The position numbers and the translations under genes were made by a program. From the NCBI GenBank assembly GCA_015069365.1, contig SVIT01000001.1:1-64000 (forward strand): a stretch of DNA of 64,000 nt, given 5' to 3'. Source of the stretch: Clostridiales bacterium. Lineage in GTDB: Bacteria; Bacillota; Clostridia; Christensenellales; Borkfalkiaceae. The notes under the pieces are model-generated. The model had not been told where the DNA came from, did no database searches, and saw only the letters and a list, made by a program, of their open reading frames with translations. How positions within the stretch are numbered: position 1 is the stretch's first letter; each line of letters starts with the position of its first letter. Below are positions 48,624 to 57,635 of the stretch, piece by piece.

Positions 48624-49925
48624 ATGAGAATGTACGATATTATCCAGAAAAAGCGTGATGGCGGCGTGTTGAGCGAGGCGGAAATACAATGGGTCATCGA
48701 CGGATACGTTCGCGGAGAGATTCCCGATTATCAGATGGCGGCGCTGAATATGGCGATCTATTTTAGGGGAATGAACCTCGAGGAGACGACGGCACTGACG
48801 TTTGCCGTGCGCGACTCGGGCGAGTGCTTGGATTTTTCAGATATCAACGGTTTGCGCGTGGATAAACATTCAACGGGCGGCGTTGGGGATAAGACCAGTT
48901 TGGTCGTGACCCCGATCGTGGCAAGTCTGGGCGTCAAAGTTGCGAAAATGAGCGGGCGAGGGCTCGGTCATACGGGGGGAACGATTGACAAATTAGAGGC
49001 GATCCCTGGTTTCCGCACCGATTTGCCCATTGATGAGTTCAAGAAAATCGTTAATAAAATCGGTATTGCAATCGTTGGGCAAAGCGCGGAGCTTGCGCCT
49101 GCAGACAAATTGCTGTATGCGCTTCGCGACGTAACGGCAACGGTGGACAGCCTGCCTTTGATCGTATCCAGTATCATGGGTAAAAAGCTGGCGGCAGACG
49201 ACGACTGTATCGTTTTGGACGTTAAAACGGGCAGCGGTTCGTTCATGAAAACGCCTGAAAAGAGCAGGGAACTTGCGAGCTGGATGGTAGAGATCGGAAA
49301 GCGTGCAGGTAAGCGTATGAGAGCGCTCATCACGGACATGGGTAGGCCGTTGGGGTTTGCAATCGGCAATACGGTAGAGGTTGTAGAGGCGATAGAGACC
49401 CTGCAAGGGAAAGGTCCGAAAGACCTTACCGAGCTTTGTATCGCGTTGTCGGCACATATTTTAAACCTTGCCGAAAAGGGCGAGTATGCGGAATGCGAAA
49501 GAATGGCGAAAGAGGCGATTGAGAATGGATCTGCTTTGCAAAAATTCGCGGAGATGGTTTCCGCGCAGGGCGGCGACGGGGAGTGGATTTTGCACCCTGA
49601 AAAATTCCCGAAAGCGACCTATTCTTACACGGTATGCGCGAAAGAGAGCGGATATATCGTCGGGGTGGATACGGAAAGCTACGGCGTGGCGAGTTTGATC
49701 CTCGGTGCGGGACGGAACACGAAAGAGGACGTGATCGACCCGACGGCGGGTATTTATCTTAAGGCGAAGACGGGGGATTACGTCAACGCAGGCGACCCGA
49801 TCGCTGAATTATATTCTGAAAAGCAGACGGGTTTTGCGCAGGCAGAGGAAAGATTGTTGGCGGCGACCCGTATCAGCGCGACCGCGCCGAAAGCGGAACC
49901 GTTGATTTTGGATATTGTCGAATAA
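48624..49925 (+). CDS. pdp: Pyrimidine-nucleoside phosphorylase
   Basis: VDKHSTGGVGDKTSLVVTPIVASLGVKVAKMSGRGLGHTGGTIDKLEAIPGF. Confidence 0.96.
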   Translation: MRMYDIIQKKRDGGVLSEAEIQWVIDGYVRGEIPDYQMAALNMAIYFRGMNLEETTALTFAVRDSGECLDFSDINGLRVDKHSTGGVGDKTSLVVTPIVASLGVKVAKMSGRGLGHTGGTIDKLEAIPGFRTDLPIDEFKKIVNKIGIAIVGQSAELAPADKLLYALRDVTATVDSLPLIVSSIMGKKLAADDDCIVLDVKTGSGSFMKTPEKSRELASWMVEIGKRAGKRMRALITDMGRPLGFAIGNTVEVVEAIETLQGKGPKDLTELCIALSAHILNLAEKGEYAECERMAKEAIENGSALQKFAEMVSAQGGDGEWILHPEKFPKATYSYTVCAKESGYIVGVDTESYGVASLILGAGRNTKEDVIDPTAGIYLKAKTGDYVNAGDPIAELYSEKQTGFAQAEERLLAATRISATAPKAEPLILDIVE

Positions 49926-49950
49926 AACGGAGTGTACGAAAGAGAAAAAT

Positions 49951-50532
49951 ATGGCTAAATTATATTTTAAGTACGGCGCGATGGGGTCTTCCAAAACCGC
50001 AAACGCCTTAATCACAAGATTTAACTATGAAGAAAGAGGTATGAAGGTTTGGTTGATCAAACCCTCGATCGACGATCGTGACGGCGTGAATATGATCCGT
50101 TCCCGTATCGGTCTGCAAGCAAGCGCGGACGTGATTACGCCCGACAAAAATCTGTATGAGGAATATGAAAAACACAAGGATTGCGACGTGATTATTGCAG
50201 ACGAATGTCAGTTTTTCACTTCTGAGCAGATTGATCAGTTGCGAAAGATTGTGGATACCTTGGATATTCCAGTATTGTGTTACGGTTTGAGAACGGACTT
50301 TTTGACAAAGCTGTTCCCTGGGAGTTTACGATTGTTCGAGGTGGCGGATTCGATCACGGAAATTAAGACGATCTGTAGCTGCGGAAAGAAAGCGATCGTC
50401 AATGCCAGAATCGACGGAGAGGGAAAAATTGTGACCGAGGGCGGACAGATCCTGATCGGCGGGAACGATTCTTACGTGGCGATGTGTCATAACTGCTGGA
50501 AACAAGCGATTAAAAATCAAAAAACCAAGTAA
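49951..50532 (+). CDS. tdk: Thymidine kinase
   Basis: LYFKYGAMGSSKTANALI; VIIADECQFFTSEQIDQL; CYGLRTDFLTKLFPGSLRLFEVAD. Confidence 0.95.
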   Translation: MAKLYFKYGAMGSSKTANALITRFNYEERGMKVWLIKPSIDDRDGVNMIRSRIGLQASADVITPDKNLYEEYEKHKDCDVIIADECQFFTSEQIDQLRKIVDTLDIPVLCYGLRTDFLTKLFPGSLRLFEVADSITEIKTICSCGKKAIVNARIDGEGKIVTEGGQILIGGNDSYVAMCHNCWKQAIKNQKTK

Positions 50533-50533
50533 A

Positions 50534-50563
50534 GAAAAAAGCCGTGTAAACGGCTTTTTTGTT
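50534..50563 (+). terminator. tdk terminator
   Basis: AAAAAAGCCGT-GTAA-ACGGCTTTTTT. Confidence 0.8.
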
Positions 50564-50607
50564 ATAAATTCAAGAAGGAATATGCATACTGACGAAGAGG
50601 TAACGGT

Positions 50608-51186
50608 ATGCATAATGAAAAAGCGACAATTTCCGCGTGGGAACGCGGCGGTCAGATTGCAAGGTATATTCTTTTGACGGGCGTTTTGTCCTTTATCGGG
50701 TGGGCGTATGAAACGACGTTTATGTTCGTGATGACGGGGCGGTTTGATAATCGAGGCTTTTTGACTCTACCCTTTTGTCCTATTTACGGCTGTTCGCTGT
50801 TGTTGGTGTATTTGTTGCTCGGTACACCGACGGAGGGGAGGGGGATTCTCAAAAACGTGGAAAATCCCTTTCGCCGCTATTCCCTTTATCTGGTATTTGC
50901 ATTTTTGATACCGACCGCGGCGGAACTGTTGGTCGGGTTCGTTTTTGAGCGTTTTTTTGATACATGGCTTTGGAGCTACGCAGGCTTTCCGTTTAATTTT
51001 AGAGGATATATCAGTCTGCCTATCTCTTTGGCGTGGATGGGATTGATATTTTTATTTATGCGGTTTTTGTTTTCCCCGATTAAAAATGCGGTCTTCCGTA
51101 TTGCATCGAAAACGGCAGTGATACTGGCGGTTTTCTTGGTTGCGGCGGTCGCTGTAGATCTTACATTTTCTTTCCTTTCTATATAA
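50608..51186 (+). CDS. CmpB-type putative ABC-transporter membrane protein (PF06541-like)
   Basis: LLTGVLSFIGWAYETTFMFVMTGRFDNRGFLTLPFCPIYGCSLLLVYLLLG. Confidence 0.75.
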   Translation: MHNEKATISAWERGGQIARYILLTGVLSFIGWAYETTFMFVMTGRFDNRGFLTLPFCPIYGCSLLLVYLLLGTPTEGRGILKNVENPFRRYSLYLVFAFLIPTAAELLVGFVFERFFDTWLWSYAGFPFNFRGYISLPISLAWMGLIFLFMRFLFSPIKNAVFRIASKTAVILAVFLVAAVAVDLTFSFLSI

Positions 51187-51262
51187 AACGAAGGGGGTAT
51201 GTATGAAATGAATAAAAAAAAACTCTCCGAAAAGGAGAGGTTTTTGTATGTTCAAAAAAGTT

Positions 51263-52690
51263 TTAAGATTCCAACGGAAGCATGTCCTCGGCAGAGGAAT
51301 CTAAAGGCGCGGATTCGGTTTCTGCAGACTCGGTTTGCGTGGGTTCAATGACCGCAGGTTCTGCGACGGCTTTTTGCTTTACGCAAGCCTTTAATAGGAA
51401 GAACATACCCGTACCGATCGCCACGAACGTGATATAGATAATCGGTTGTATAACGGGATAGATCGTAACTGAGCCGATGGAAAGCTTGATATTAAACAGC
51501 GATCCCGCGAAAGGTACAAGCTCTGCCGCCGTCTCTTGGTCGAACATAAACAGATAGTTGCAATAGAACCAACGGTTGTCCGTTGCCGCATAGATCGAGT
51601 TGAACGTCGTCCCCAACACGAAAATAATCAAGTAGTATCCCGTGAAGTAGAGGATAAAGCTCTTATAATCTTTCATGGTAATCGGCTCGAACACGCCCAA
51701 AATCAAGGCGAGCAGAGGAACAACGATAACGTTGTTATGTTCTACGATATAATGGATATTTGCCTTATTGAGAATACCATTATTTTCAACGTCCATAACG
51801 AGTGCCGCGATAATACCGCCCGCCACGTTGACGAGGATATTAAAGAGGAACATTCTTCTGTTCTTCGTCGCGATGGAAATAAAGATGAGATACGCAGCGA
51901 TGTTGCAAAGCTGGAGAGGCATTCTCTTACAGGTCAATTCCCCCAAAGAGGAGAACAGTTGATTAAATTGCAAAAGCAACGAAAGAGAAAGGATCAATAC
52001 CAGTATGTATCTATCTTCCATCGGACGCTTTTTGAAGATCAAGGTGAACACCGTAACTTCCGCGATCATAAACAAAAGCCAGAGGATATGCATCGGCTTC
52101 ATAAACGAGAAGATGACGTTCGTATGCGTGTCGAATATTCCCTCAAGCGCGTACACAGGCATGATCGAAAAGATACAAAGCACGAGAATAATCGCAAACG
52201 GGAAGATATCCTTTTTCGCGAATTTCCATACGTTGATATCGCGGAGGAATATAAACGCGATCGTCGCGAGCTGCACTAAAACGGTACCGAAGAATAAAAA
52301 TCCTCTAAATACGCCGTTGCGCAAGGTGTTGGGAATAAAAGCAGGGAAGAAGCGAATATCGCAGATACCCGTGCCTTCAGGCGACGTGAAATACGGCAAC
52401 ATTTCCCCAAACAAACACGCGAAAATAATTGTAACGGGCAGGCAGAAATAAATCGCAATTTTCTTAAACGTCGGCCGATCAAAATAGACTGCGATGGGCA
52501 AAATGATGAAAGAAACGTAGTTAAGCCAACGCATAATCATTTGGAACGGGCTGAGTCTATGATCAATATTTCTGATCCCGATTACAAAGCCGTCTGGCAT
52601 CAAAATACCGATAAACGTGAGTACCATGTACGCGACGAGCAGGCATTTTGATAGTTTTAGTTGTTTTTCTTTTTCCATAATAAATTGCAT
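51263..52690 (-). CDS. YwaF-like integral membrane protein
   Basis: About 10 TM segments; 'LGELTCKRMPLQLCNIAAYLIFISIATKNRRMFLFN'. Confidence 0.65.
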   Translation of the reverse strand: MQFIMEKEKQLKLSKCLLVAYMVLTFIGILMPDGFVIGIRNIDHRLSPFQMIMRWLNYVSFIILPIAVYFDRPTFKKIAIYFCLPVTIIFACLFGEMLPYFTSPEGTGICDIRFFPAFIPNTLRNGVFRGFLFFGTVLVQLATIAFIFLRDINVWKFAKKDIFPFAIILVLCIFSIMPVYALEGIFDTHTNVIFSFMKPMHILWLLFMIAEVTVFTLIFKKRPMEDRYILVLILSLSLLLQFNQLFSSLGELTCKRMPLQLCNIAAYLIFISIATKNRRMFLFNILVNVAGGIIAALVMDVENNGILNKANIHYIVEHNNVIVVPLLALILGVFEPITMKDYKSFILYFTGYYLIIFVLGTTFNSIYAATDNRWFYCNYLFMFDQETAAELVPFAGSLFNIKLSIGSVTIYPVIQPIIYITFVAIGTGMFFLLKACVKQKAVAEPAVIEPTQTESAETESAPLDSSAEDMLPLES

Positions 52691-52907
52691 AAAATACCCC
52701 TTTTTTTCGGTACACCCCATACCGAAATGAAACACTCCAAAACCAATTATAGCACAAACAAAAAAAGATATCAACTATTTTTAAGATATTTTTTTAATGC
52801 TGCAAGACATGGGCGATTTTTGTATAATTCCAACTGCGTTTCAAGGGGGAGTTAGAGATTAATTTGTCGTTATTTAGCAGAATTTGCAGGAAATATAAAA
52901 AAATGTA

Positions 52908-52936
52908 TTGCTTTTTGTTGATAAAAGTGATAAAAT
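52908..52936 (+). promoter_or_regulatory. Putative sigma-A promoter of the ESCRT-like locus
   Basis: TTGCTT-17 nt-TAAAAT about 110 nt upstream of 53049. Confidence 0.5.
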
Positions 52937-53048
52937 AATGTTATCATGCGTTCTATATATATTGATGGACGGGGTTGCGCTCGAAAAGATAAAGATAGGC
53001 GAATGATAACGTCTAAAAACATATAAGGTTACAGCGGAGGGAACAAAC

Positions 53049-53627
53049 ATGGGGTTGTTTAGCAAAAAGCCAAAAAAGACACAGGAAGAAATCCGAAGAG
53101 AAACGAAAGAGAAAGCAGTGAAAACGTCGACTGATTTGTCGATGCAGATCATGACCTTGACCAAGAAGAAAGATATCTTTCAAAGCAAGATGATCGAGGC
53201 AAGAAGAAAGGGTTTGAAAGAGCAGGAAGCGCAGGCAAGAGGTTTGTTAAAGCAGACCATGGCTTCGATCAAAAGAGTGCAAGGCATGCTGATGACTCTC
53301 GAACTGGCTATGGAATCCAGAGATTTGGCGGAATTGAACGTAAGATGTCTGGACGCGATCGGTACTTTGTCGCAGGATATTATCGGGTCCAGCCAACAGA
53401 CAAGCGCAGGCAAGGCGAAGAAAATCAACGAAACCTATCTTCGTGCGAGATACGAATCCGCAAAGCAGGCGGAAACGATCGACGGAATGTTGGCTGTCGG
53501 CGAATATGCGTCGGTTGCAGCGCAGGACGATAGCTTGTATTCGGAATTTGACGATGAGATCGACGGTATGATTGAAGACGCAGACAGAGCAGACCGTATG
53601 TTCCCCATGGATAGACAAAGATTTTAA
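53049..53627 (+). CDS. Stand-alone Snf7/ESCRT-III-like helical protein
   Basis: MGLFSKKPKKTQEEIRRETKEKA...LTKKKDIFQSKMIEARRKGLKEQEAQARGLLKQTMASIKRVQGMLMTLELAMESRDL...acidic C-term FDDEIDGMIEDADRAD; basic N-terminal hairpin and acidic C-terminus as in CHMP proteins; RBS GGAGGGA. Confidence 0.65.
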   Translation: MGLFSKKPKKTQEEIRRETKEKAVKTSTDLSMQIMTLTKKKDIFQSKMIEARRKGLKEQEAQARGLLKQTMASIKRVQGMLMTLELAMESRDLAELNVRCLDAIGTLSQDIIGSSQQTSAGKAKKINETYLRARYESAKQAETIDGMLAVGEYASVAAQDDSLYSEFDDEIDGMIEDADRADRMFPMDRQRF

Positions 53628-53641
53628 GGTTGGGCGTGCAG

Positions 53642-55330
53642 ATGAAGAGCTATAAAGAATTTAAAAAAGACTTACAGAGAAAGAAAGAAAAAGAAGAGAC
53701 CATGCGCGAGTTGAAAGGGGCTATGAAGACTCTTGAAAACAAGCGTGAAAATTATAAAAAAGAAGCGCAGGCAGCCATGAAGAACGGGAACACTTCCCGC
53801 ATGAACGTCATGATCGCGCTCATGAAACAGGCTATGTTCAACCTGAAATTGACGCAGGACATGGAGGCAAACTTCATTCTCGCCAACGATATGTTGGAAA
53901 TGCAGAGCATGAACAAGCGTTTTGTAAAATCGTTGGATTCGGTTATGAAAAACGTATACAAAACTTGCAAAGCGATCCACGTTCAGTCCAGCGAAAAGAA
54001 TTTCACGAAAGCGTTATATTTGCAGACGCAGACTTCCAGCGAGCTGAAAGAAGTACTGGGCGCAAACAACATTATGTTTGCCGACAGTGTAAATACCCTT
54101 TCGGATATCAGTGACGAAGAAGTGAAAGAACTGTTAGGAGAAGGCATTGCGCTTGAAGAAGAAAAAGAGGATGCAGAGCTTGACGAGCTTGAACAGGCGT
54201 TCAAGGGACTTATGAACAAACAGAGCCCCTCCAAAGCGGCTGTCATGGAAGGCGGTTCGCCCAAGGCGAAAGCACCCGCTCCCGCGCCTGCTCCTAAGGC
54301 GGAGGCACCCAAGGCGCCCGCGCCCAAAGCGGAAGAGCCGAAAGCTCCCACGCCTGCTCCTGCTCCCGCACCTGCACCGAAAGCGGAAGCGCCTCAAAAT
54401 GCGGCGAACGGGGAAGATGCGAAGCAGAAGAGACCTGAAGACGAGTTGTTGGAAGGTGAAGGCGGCGAAGGCGGTTTTATCTGGGATAACATTCCCACCA
54501 TCGGTTTTGACGATATCGCTGGGTTGGAAGAGGTAAAAGAGGTCGTAAGAGTAAAAGTGCTTTTGCCTTTGAAGAACCCTGAAGCGTTTGCAGGATATGA
54601 GAAAAAGAGCGGCGGCGGTTTGTGCTTATACGGCCCTCCGGGCACGGGTAAGACGATGATTGCGGCGGCGATCGCGAAAGAGATCGGCGCAAAATTCTGT
54701 TCCGTTAAACCCTCCGATTTGTTACAGCAAGGGGCGGGGAACACGGAAAAGGCGGTTAGAACGTTGTTCAGCCAGGCGAGAAAATTCCCTTGCGCGGTTA
54801 TATATTTCGACGAAATGGATTCCATTTCTCCCAAGTCCACCCGTTCGCAGTACGCAAAGCAGTTGCGTTCGGAATTCTTGGCACAGTTGCAGGGGGTTGA
54901 AAGCTACGGCAAAGACAAGGGCAATATTTTGTTTTTGATCTGCGCAACGAATAAGCCTTGGGATATTGACAGCGCATTCTTGCGTCCTGGCAGATTCGGT
55001 ACGAAGGTGTACGTTGGTTTGCCCGACGCGCCCGCAAGAGAATATATGGTCAACAAGCGTATTGAAAAAATCGCGAAGAAAGGTATTGTAGACATTCAGG
55101 ACGATTTGGATATCGCCAACGTCGTTGAAAAGACGAACGGCTTTAACGGTTCGGACATCACCAACCTCTTAGACCGTATCGAAGAGCTCTCCATCATCAG
55201 AGGGATCGAATCGGGTGAAAAATACATCGGTAACGCGGATTTTGAAAACGCCCTGAACGATATTCATTCCTCTGTGCAGACGGAAGATTTGATCAAGCTC
55301 AAAGAATGGAGAAACGAAAACGATAAATAA
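53642..55330 (+). CDS. Snf7/CHMP-like domain fused via Ala/Pro-rich linker to Vps4/katanin-type AAA ATPase
   Basis: N-term KKEAQAAMKNGNTSRMNVMIALMKQAMFNLKLTQDMEANF...KSLDSVMKNV...DELEQAFKGLMNK; linker [76 protein letters not shown]. Confidence 0.75.
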   Translation: MKSYKEFKKDLQRKKEKEETMRELKGAMKTLENKRENYKKEAQAAMKNGNTSRMNVMIALMKQAMFNLKLTQDMEANFILANDMLEMQSMNKRFVKSLDSVMKNVYKTCKAIHVQSSEKNFTKALYLQTQTSSELKEVLGANNIMFADSVNTLSDISDEEVKELLGEGIALEEEKEDAELDELEQAFKGLMNKQSPSKAAVMEGGSPKAKAPAPAPAPKAEAPKAPAPKAEEPKAPTPAPAPAPAPKAEAPQNAANGEDAKQKRPEDELLEGEGGEGGFIWDNIPTIGFDDIAGLEEVKEVVRVKVLLPLKNPEAFAGYEKKSGGGLCLYGPPGTGKTMIAAAIAKEIGAKFCSVKPSDLLQQGAGNTEKAVRTLFSQARKFPCAVIYFDEMDSISPKSTRSQYAKQLRSEFLAQLQGVESYGKDKGNILFLICATNKPWDIDSAFLRPGRFGTKVYVGLPDAPAREYMVNKRIEKIAKKGIVDIQDDLDIANVVEKTNGFNGSDITNLLDRIEELSIIRGIESGEKYIGNADFENALNDIHSSVQTEDLIKLKEWRNENDK

Positions 55331-55341
55331 GGAGAGAAGCG

Positions 55342-56469
55342 ATGGGATTTTCTATTGCTTACATAAAAGAATTATACGAAAAAGCGTATAAGGAAGGTGT
55401 TAAAGCGAGCGAAACAAGACATTTTGCCGTGGCGAAAAAGAAATTGTACGAAGCGGCTGTTTACGCTAAAAAGTTAGCGCAAATGGATCCTGCGAACAGC
55501 GATATGTACGAAAGACGTGCGGAAAAGCTGAAAGGGATCTCCGACAGTATTGACGTAGAGGCTTTAGAACCTGCTCCTTATACGGCGCAGACTCCGCAGA
55601 CCTCTTCGGGATATTCGCGTGGGGGAAATCAGGCTGGGCAACAGCTTGACAGCCAAAGCGGTGCAGGGGAGGATATGAGTTCGTTCTACACCTTCTTTGA
55701 AGCGTCCGAGCTGACGGACGGTTTTGAAAGTGTTATCGGTCTGGAAGAGGCGAAAGAGGCGGTGACGGAATACGTTATCAATCCGATCAAATATCCCGAC
55801 GCGTACAATTATAACTTTATCAGTAGCAAATGTATTTTGCTCGAGGGGCCTCCTGGAACGGGTAAAACGACGTTTGCGAAAGCGGTTGCAAAGGAGATTG
55901 AACAGCCTTTCGCGCTCGTGAACGTTGCCTCGCTTGTCAACTGTTACGTAGGCGAAACGGGTAAGACGATCGACAAGGTGTTTAACAGCTTGCGCGATTA
56001 CGTAGAGAGAAACAACTGCGGTCTTACGGTCTTCTTTGACGAATTTGACGAAATTGCAAAAAGCCGCGGCGGCGACGACAAAGCCTCGCAGACGGCTGTA
56101 CCTGCATTGCTTAGAAACTTGGACGGCGTAAAAGAGAATAAGAATTTCTTGATTTTGGCGAACACCAACTGCCGCGATTCTTTGGACGCAGGTATTTTGA
56201 GCAGATTTAGAAGAAAAATCTTCATTCCTTTGCCCGACGCGAATATGCGCAAACAGTTCTTCACGAACAAACTCAAGCAGCTGGAACCCGAATATTTCGA
56301 GCAACTGGATATGGAACAGCTAGCAGAGGCGTCGGAAGGGTTAAGCGGACGTACAATTACACAGATTTGCGACGATTATCTGCACTTTATCGGCGGCGTT
56401 AAGGCAGGGCTTAGATCGTGTGACGATTTCAACGCTGCGTTAATCAAAATTTTAATTAACAATCAATAA
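55342..56469 (+). CDS. Vps4-like AAA ATPase with N-terminal MIT-like helical bundle
   Basis: N-term [147 protein letters not shown]. Confidence 0.82.
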   Translation: MGFSIAYIKELYEKAYKEGVKASETRHFAVAKKKLYEAAVYAKKLAQMDPANSDMYERRAEKLKGISDSIDVEALEPAPYTAQTPQTSSGYSRGGNQAGQQLDSQSGAGEDMSSFYTFFEASELTDGFESVIGLEEAKEAVTEYVINPIKYPDAYNYNFISSKCILLEGPPGTGKTTFAKAVAKEIEQPFALVNVASLVNCYVGETGKTIDKVFNSLRDYVERNNCGLTVFFDEFDEIAKSRGGDDKASQTAVPALLRNLDGVKENKNFLILANTNCRDSLDAGILSRFRRKIFIPLPDANMRKQFFTNKLKQLEPEYFEQLDMEQLAEASEGLSGRTITQICDDYLHFIGGVKAGLRSCDDFNAALIKILINNQ

Positions 56470-56489
56470 TCAATAGGACGGCTACAATC

Positions 56490-57623
56490 ATGAAAAAATG
56501 CAATAGTTGTAACGGAATACTGGAAGATGGCGACGTCTTTTGCCGTTTTTGCGGAAAGAAGGCGGATAACGCCGACGGCTATCCCGAAGAGAGCAAGCCG
56601 ACGGAGAATATCACTTCGCTGTTCTTGAAATATGCAGGTTACATGGACGCAAACGTTTTGTATAAGGTAGCGCTTGCGAAAGAGAAAGGACTAATCAAGA
56701 GTGAGTTCCCTGGCGAAGCGGAAGAAATCTACAAGGTATTGTCGTTTAAGGGACATTTGGACAGTATGTATCAGTACAGCTGTCTGTTGCTCAACAAGAC
56801 CGAACCTGAAGTGGAGTTGGCGTATAAGTGGCTGAAAATCGCGGCAGGCAAGGGACACGTGCCCAGTATCAATATGTTGCAGATATACAACTGGAGAGAC
56901 GTCGGGGTGAAGAGTCACGTTGCGCCCCAAGCGCCGCAAGGCACGCAGACCCCTCCTCCTCCCATCGTTACGGACGAAACGCCCATTCAGCCGATACAAA
57001 TCCCTGCAAGCGGGGATTCGTTTGCAGAGAAAGTCAACAACGTATTGCCTGCGATCGTCATGATCACCTCGACCAAGAGAAGGGGCAGACAGTGCGAGAT
57101 TTCTTGCGGTTCTGGCTTCGTGATCGAAAACGGCTACGTCATCACGAACGCACACGTTATCGGGAACAATCCCGACTGTATCGAGGCGCGTTTCGAACCG
57201 TCCATCGACAGACAGTCCCATTTGCTGTACCCAGTCGCAATCGAAGAGGATTACGACCTTGCGGTGTTAATGTTTGCCGATGCGCATACGGATAGATTCT
57301 TGAATATGAAATGCGTAGGGCTGAATACCAACCCTGTGGCATACGGTCAGGAAGTATTCACAATCGGCAATCCCTTGGGGATCGGGCTCAGCGTCAGCAA
57401 GGGGATCGTTTCCTGTCCCGACAGAGCCTCGAATTATCCCAAGCGTGTAAAGAGCGTTATCCAAACGGATATCACCATCAATCACGGTAACTCTGGCGGG
57501 GCGTTGTTCGACGCGAACAATCAGGTTATCGGCGTTGCAACCTTTGTACCAAGCAAGAGCGAAGGCGGGATCGGTATGTGTATCCCCGCTGTATATATTA
57601 AAAGCATTATAAATAAATTTTAA
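56490..57623 (+). CDS. Zinc-ribbon / Sel1-like / trypsin-like (HtrA-type) serine protease, no visible signal peptide or TM
   Basis: CNSCNG...CRFCGKK; 'ELAYKWLKIAAGKGHVPSINML'; SGFVIENGYVITNAHVI, EDYDLAVLMF, TDITINHGNSGGALFD. Confidence 0.85.
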   Translation: MKKCNSCNGILEDGDVFCRFCGKKADNADGYPEESKPTENITSLFLKYAGYMDANVLYKVALAKEKGLIKSEFPGEAEEIYKVLSFKGHLDSMYQYSCLLLNKTEPEVELAYKWLKIAAGKGHVPSINMLQIYNWRDVGVKSHVAPQAPQGTQTPPPPIVTDETPIQPIQIPASGDSFAEKVNNVLPAIVMITSTKRRGRQCEISCGSGFVIENGYVITNAHVIGNNPDCIEARFEPSIDRQSHLLYPVAIEEDYDLAVLMFADAHTDRFLNMKCVGLNTNPVAYGQEVFTIGNPLGIGLSVSKGIVSCPDRASNYPKRVKSVIQTDITINHGNSGGALFDANNQVIGVATFVPSKSEGGIGMCIPAVYIKSIINKF

Positions 57624-57635
57624 GGAGTAACTGAT

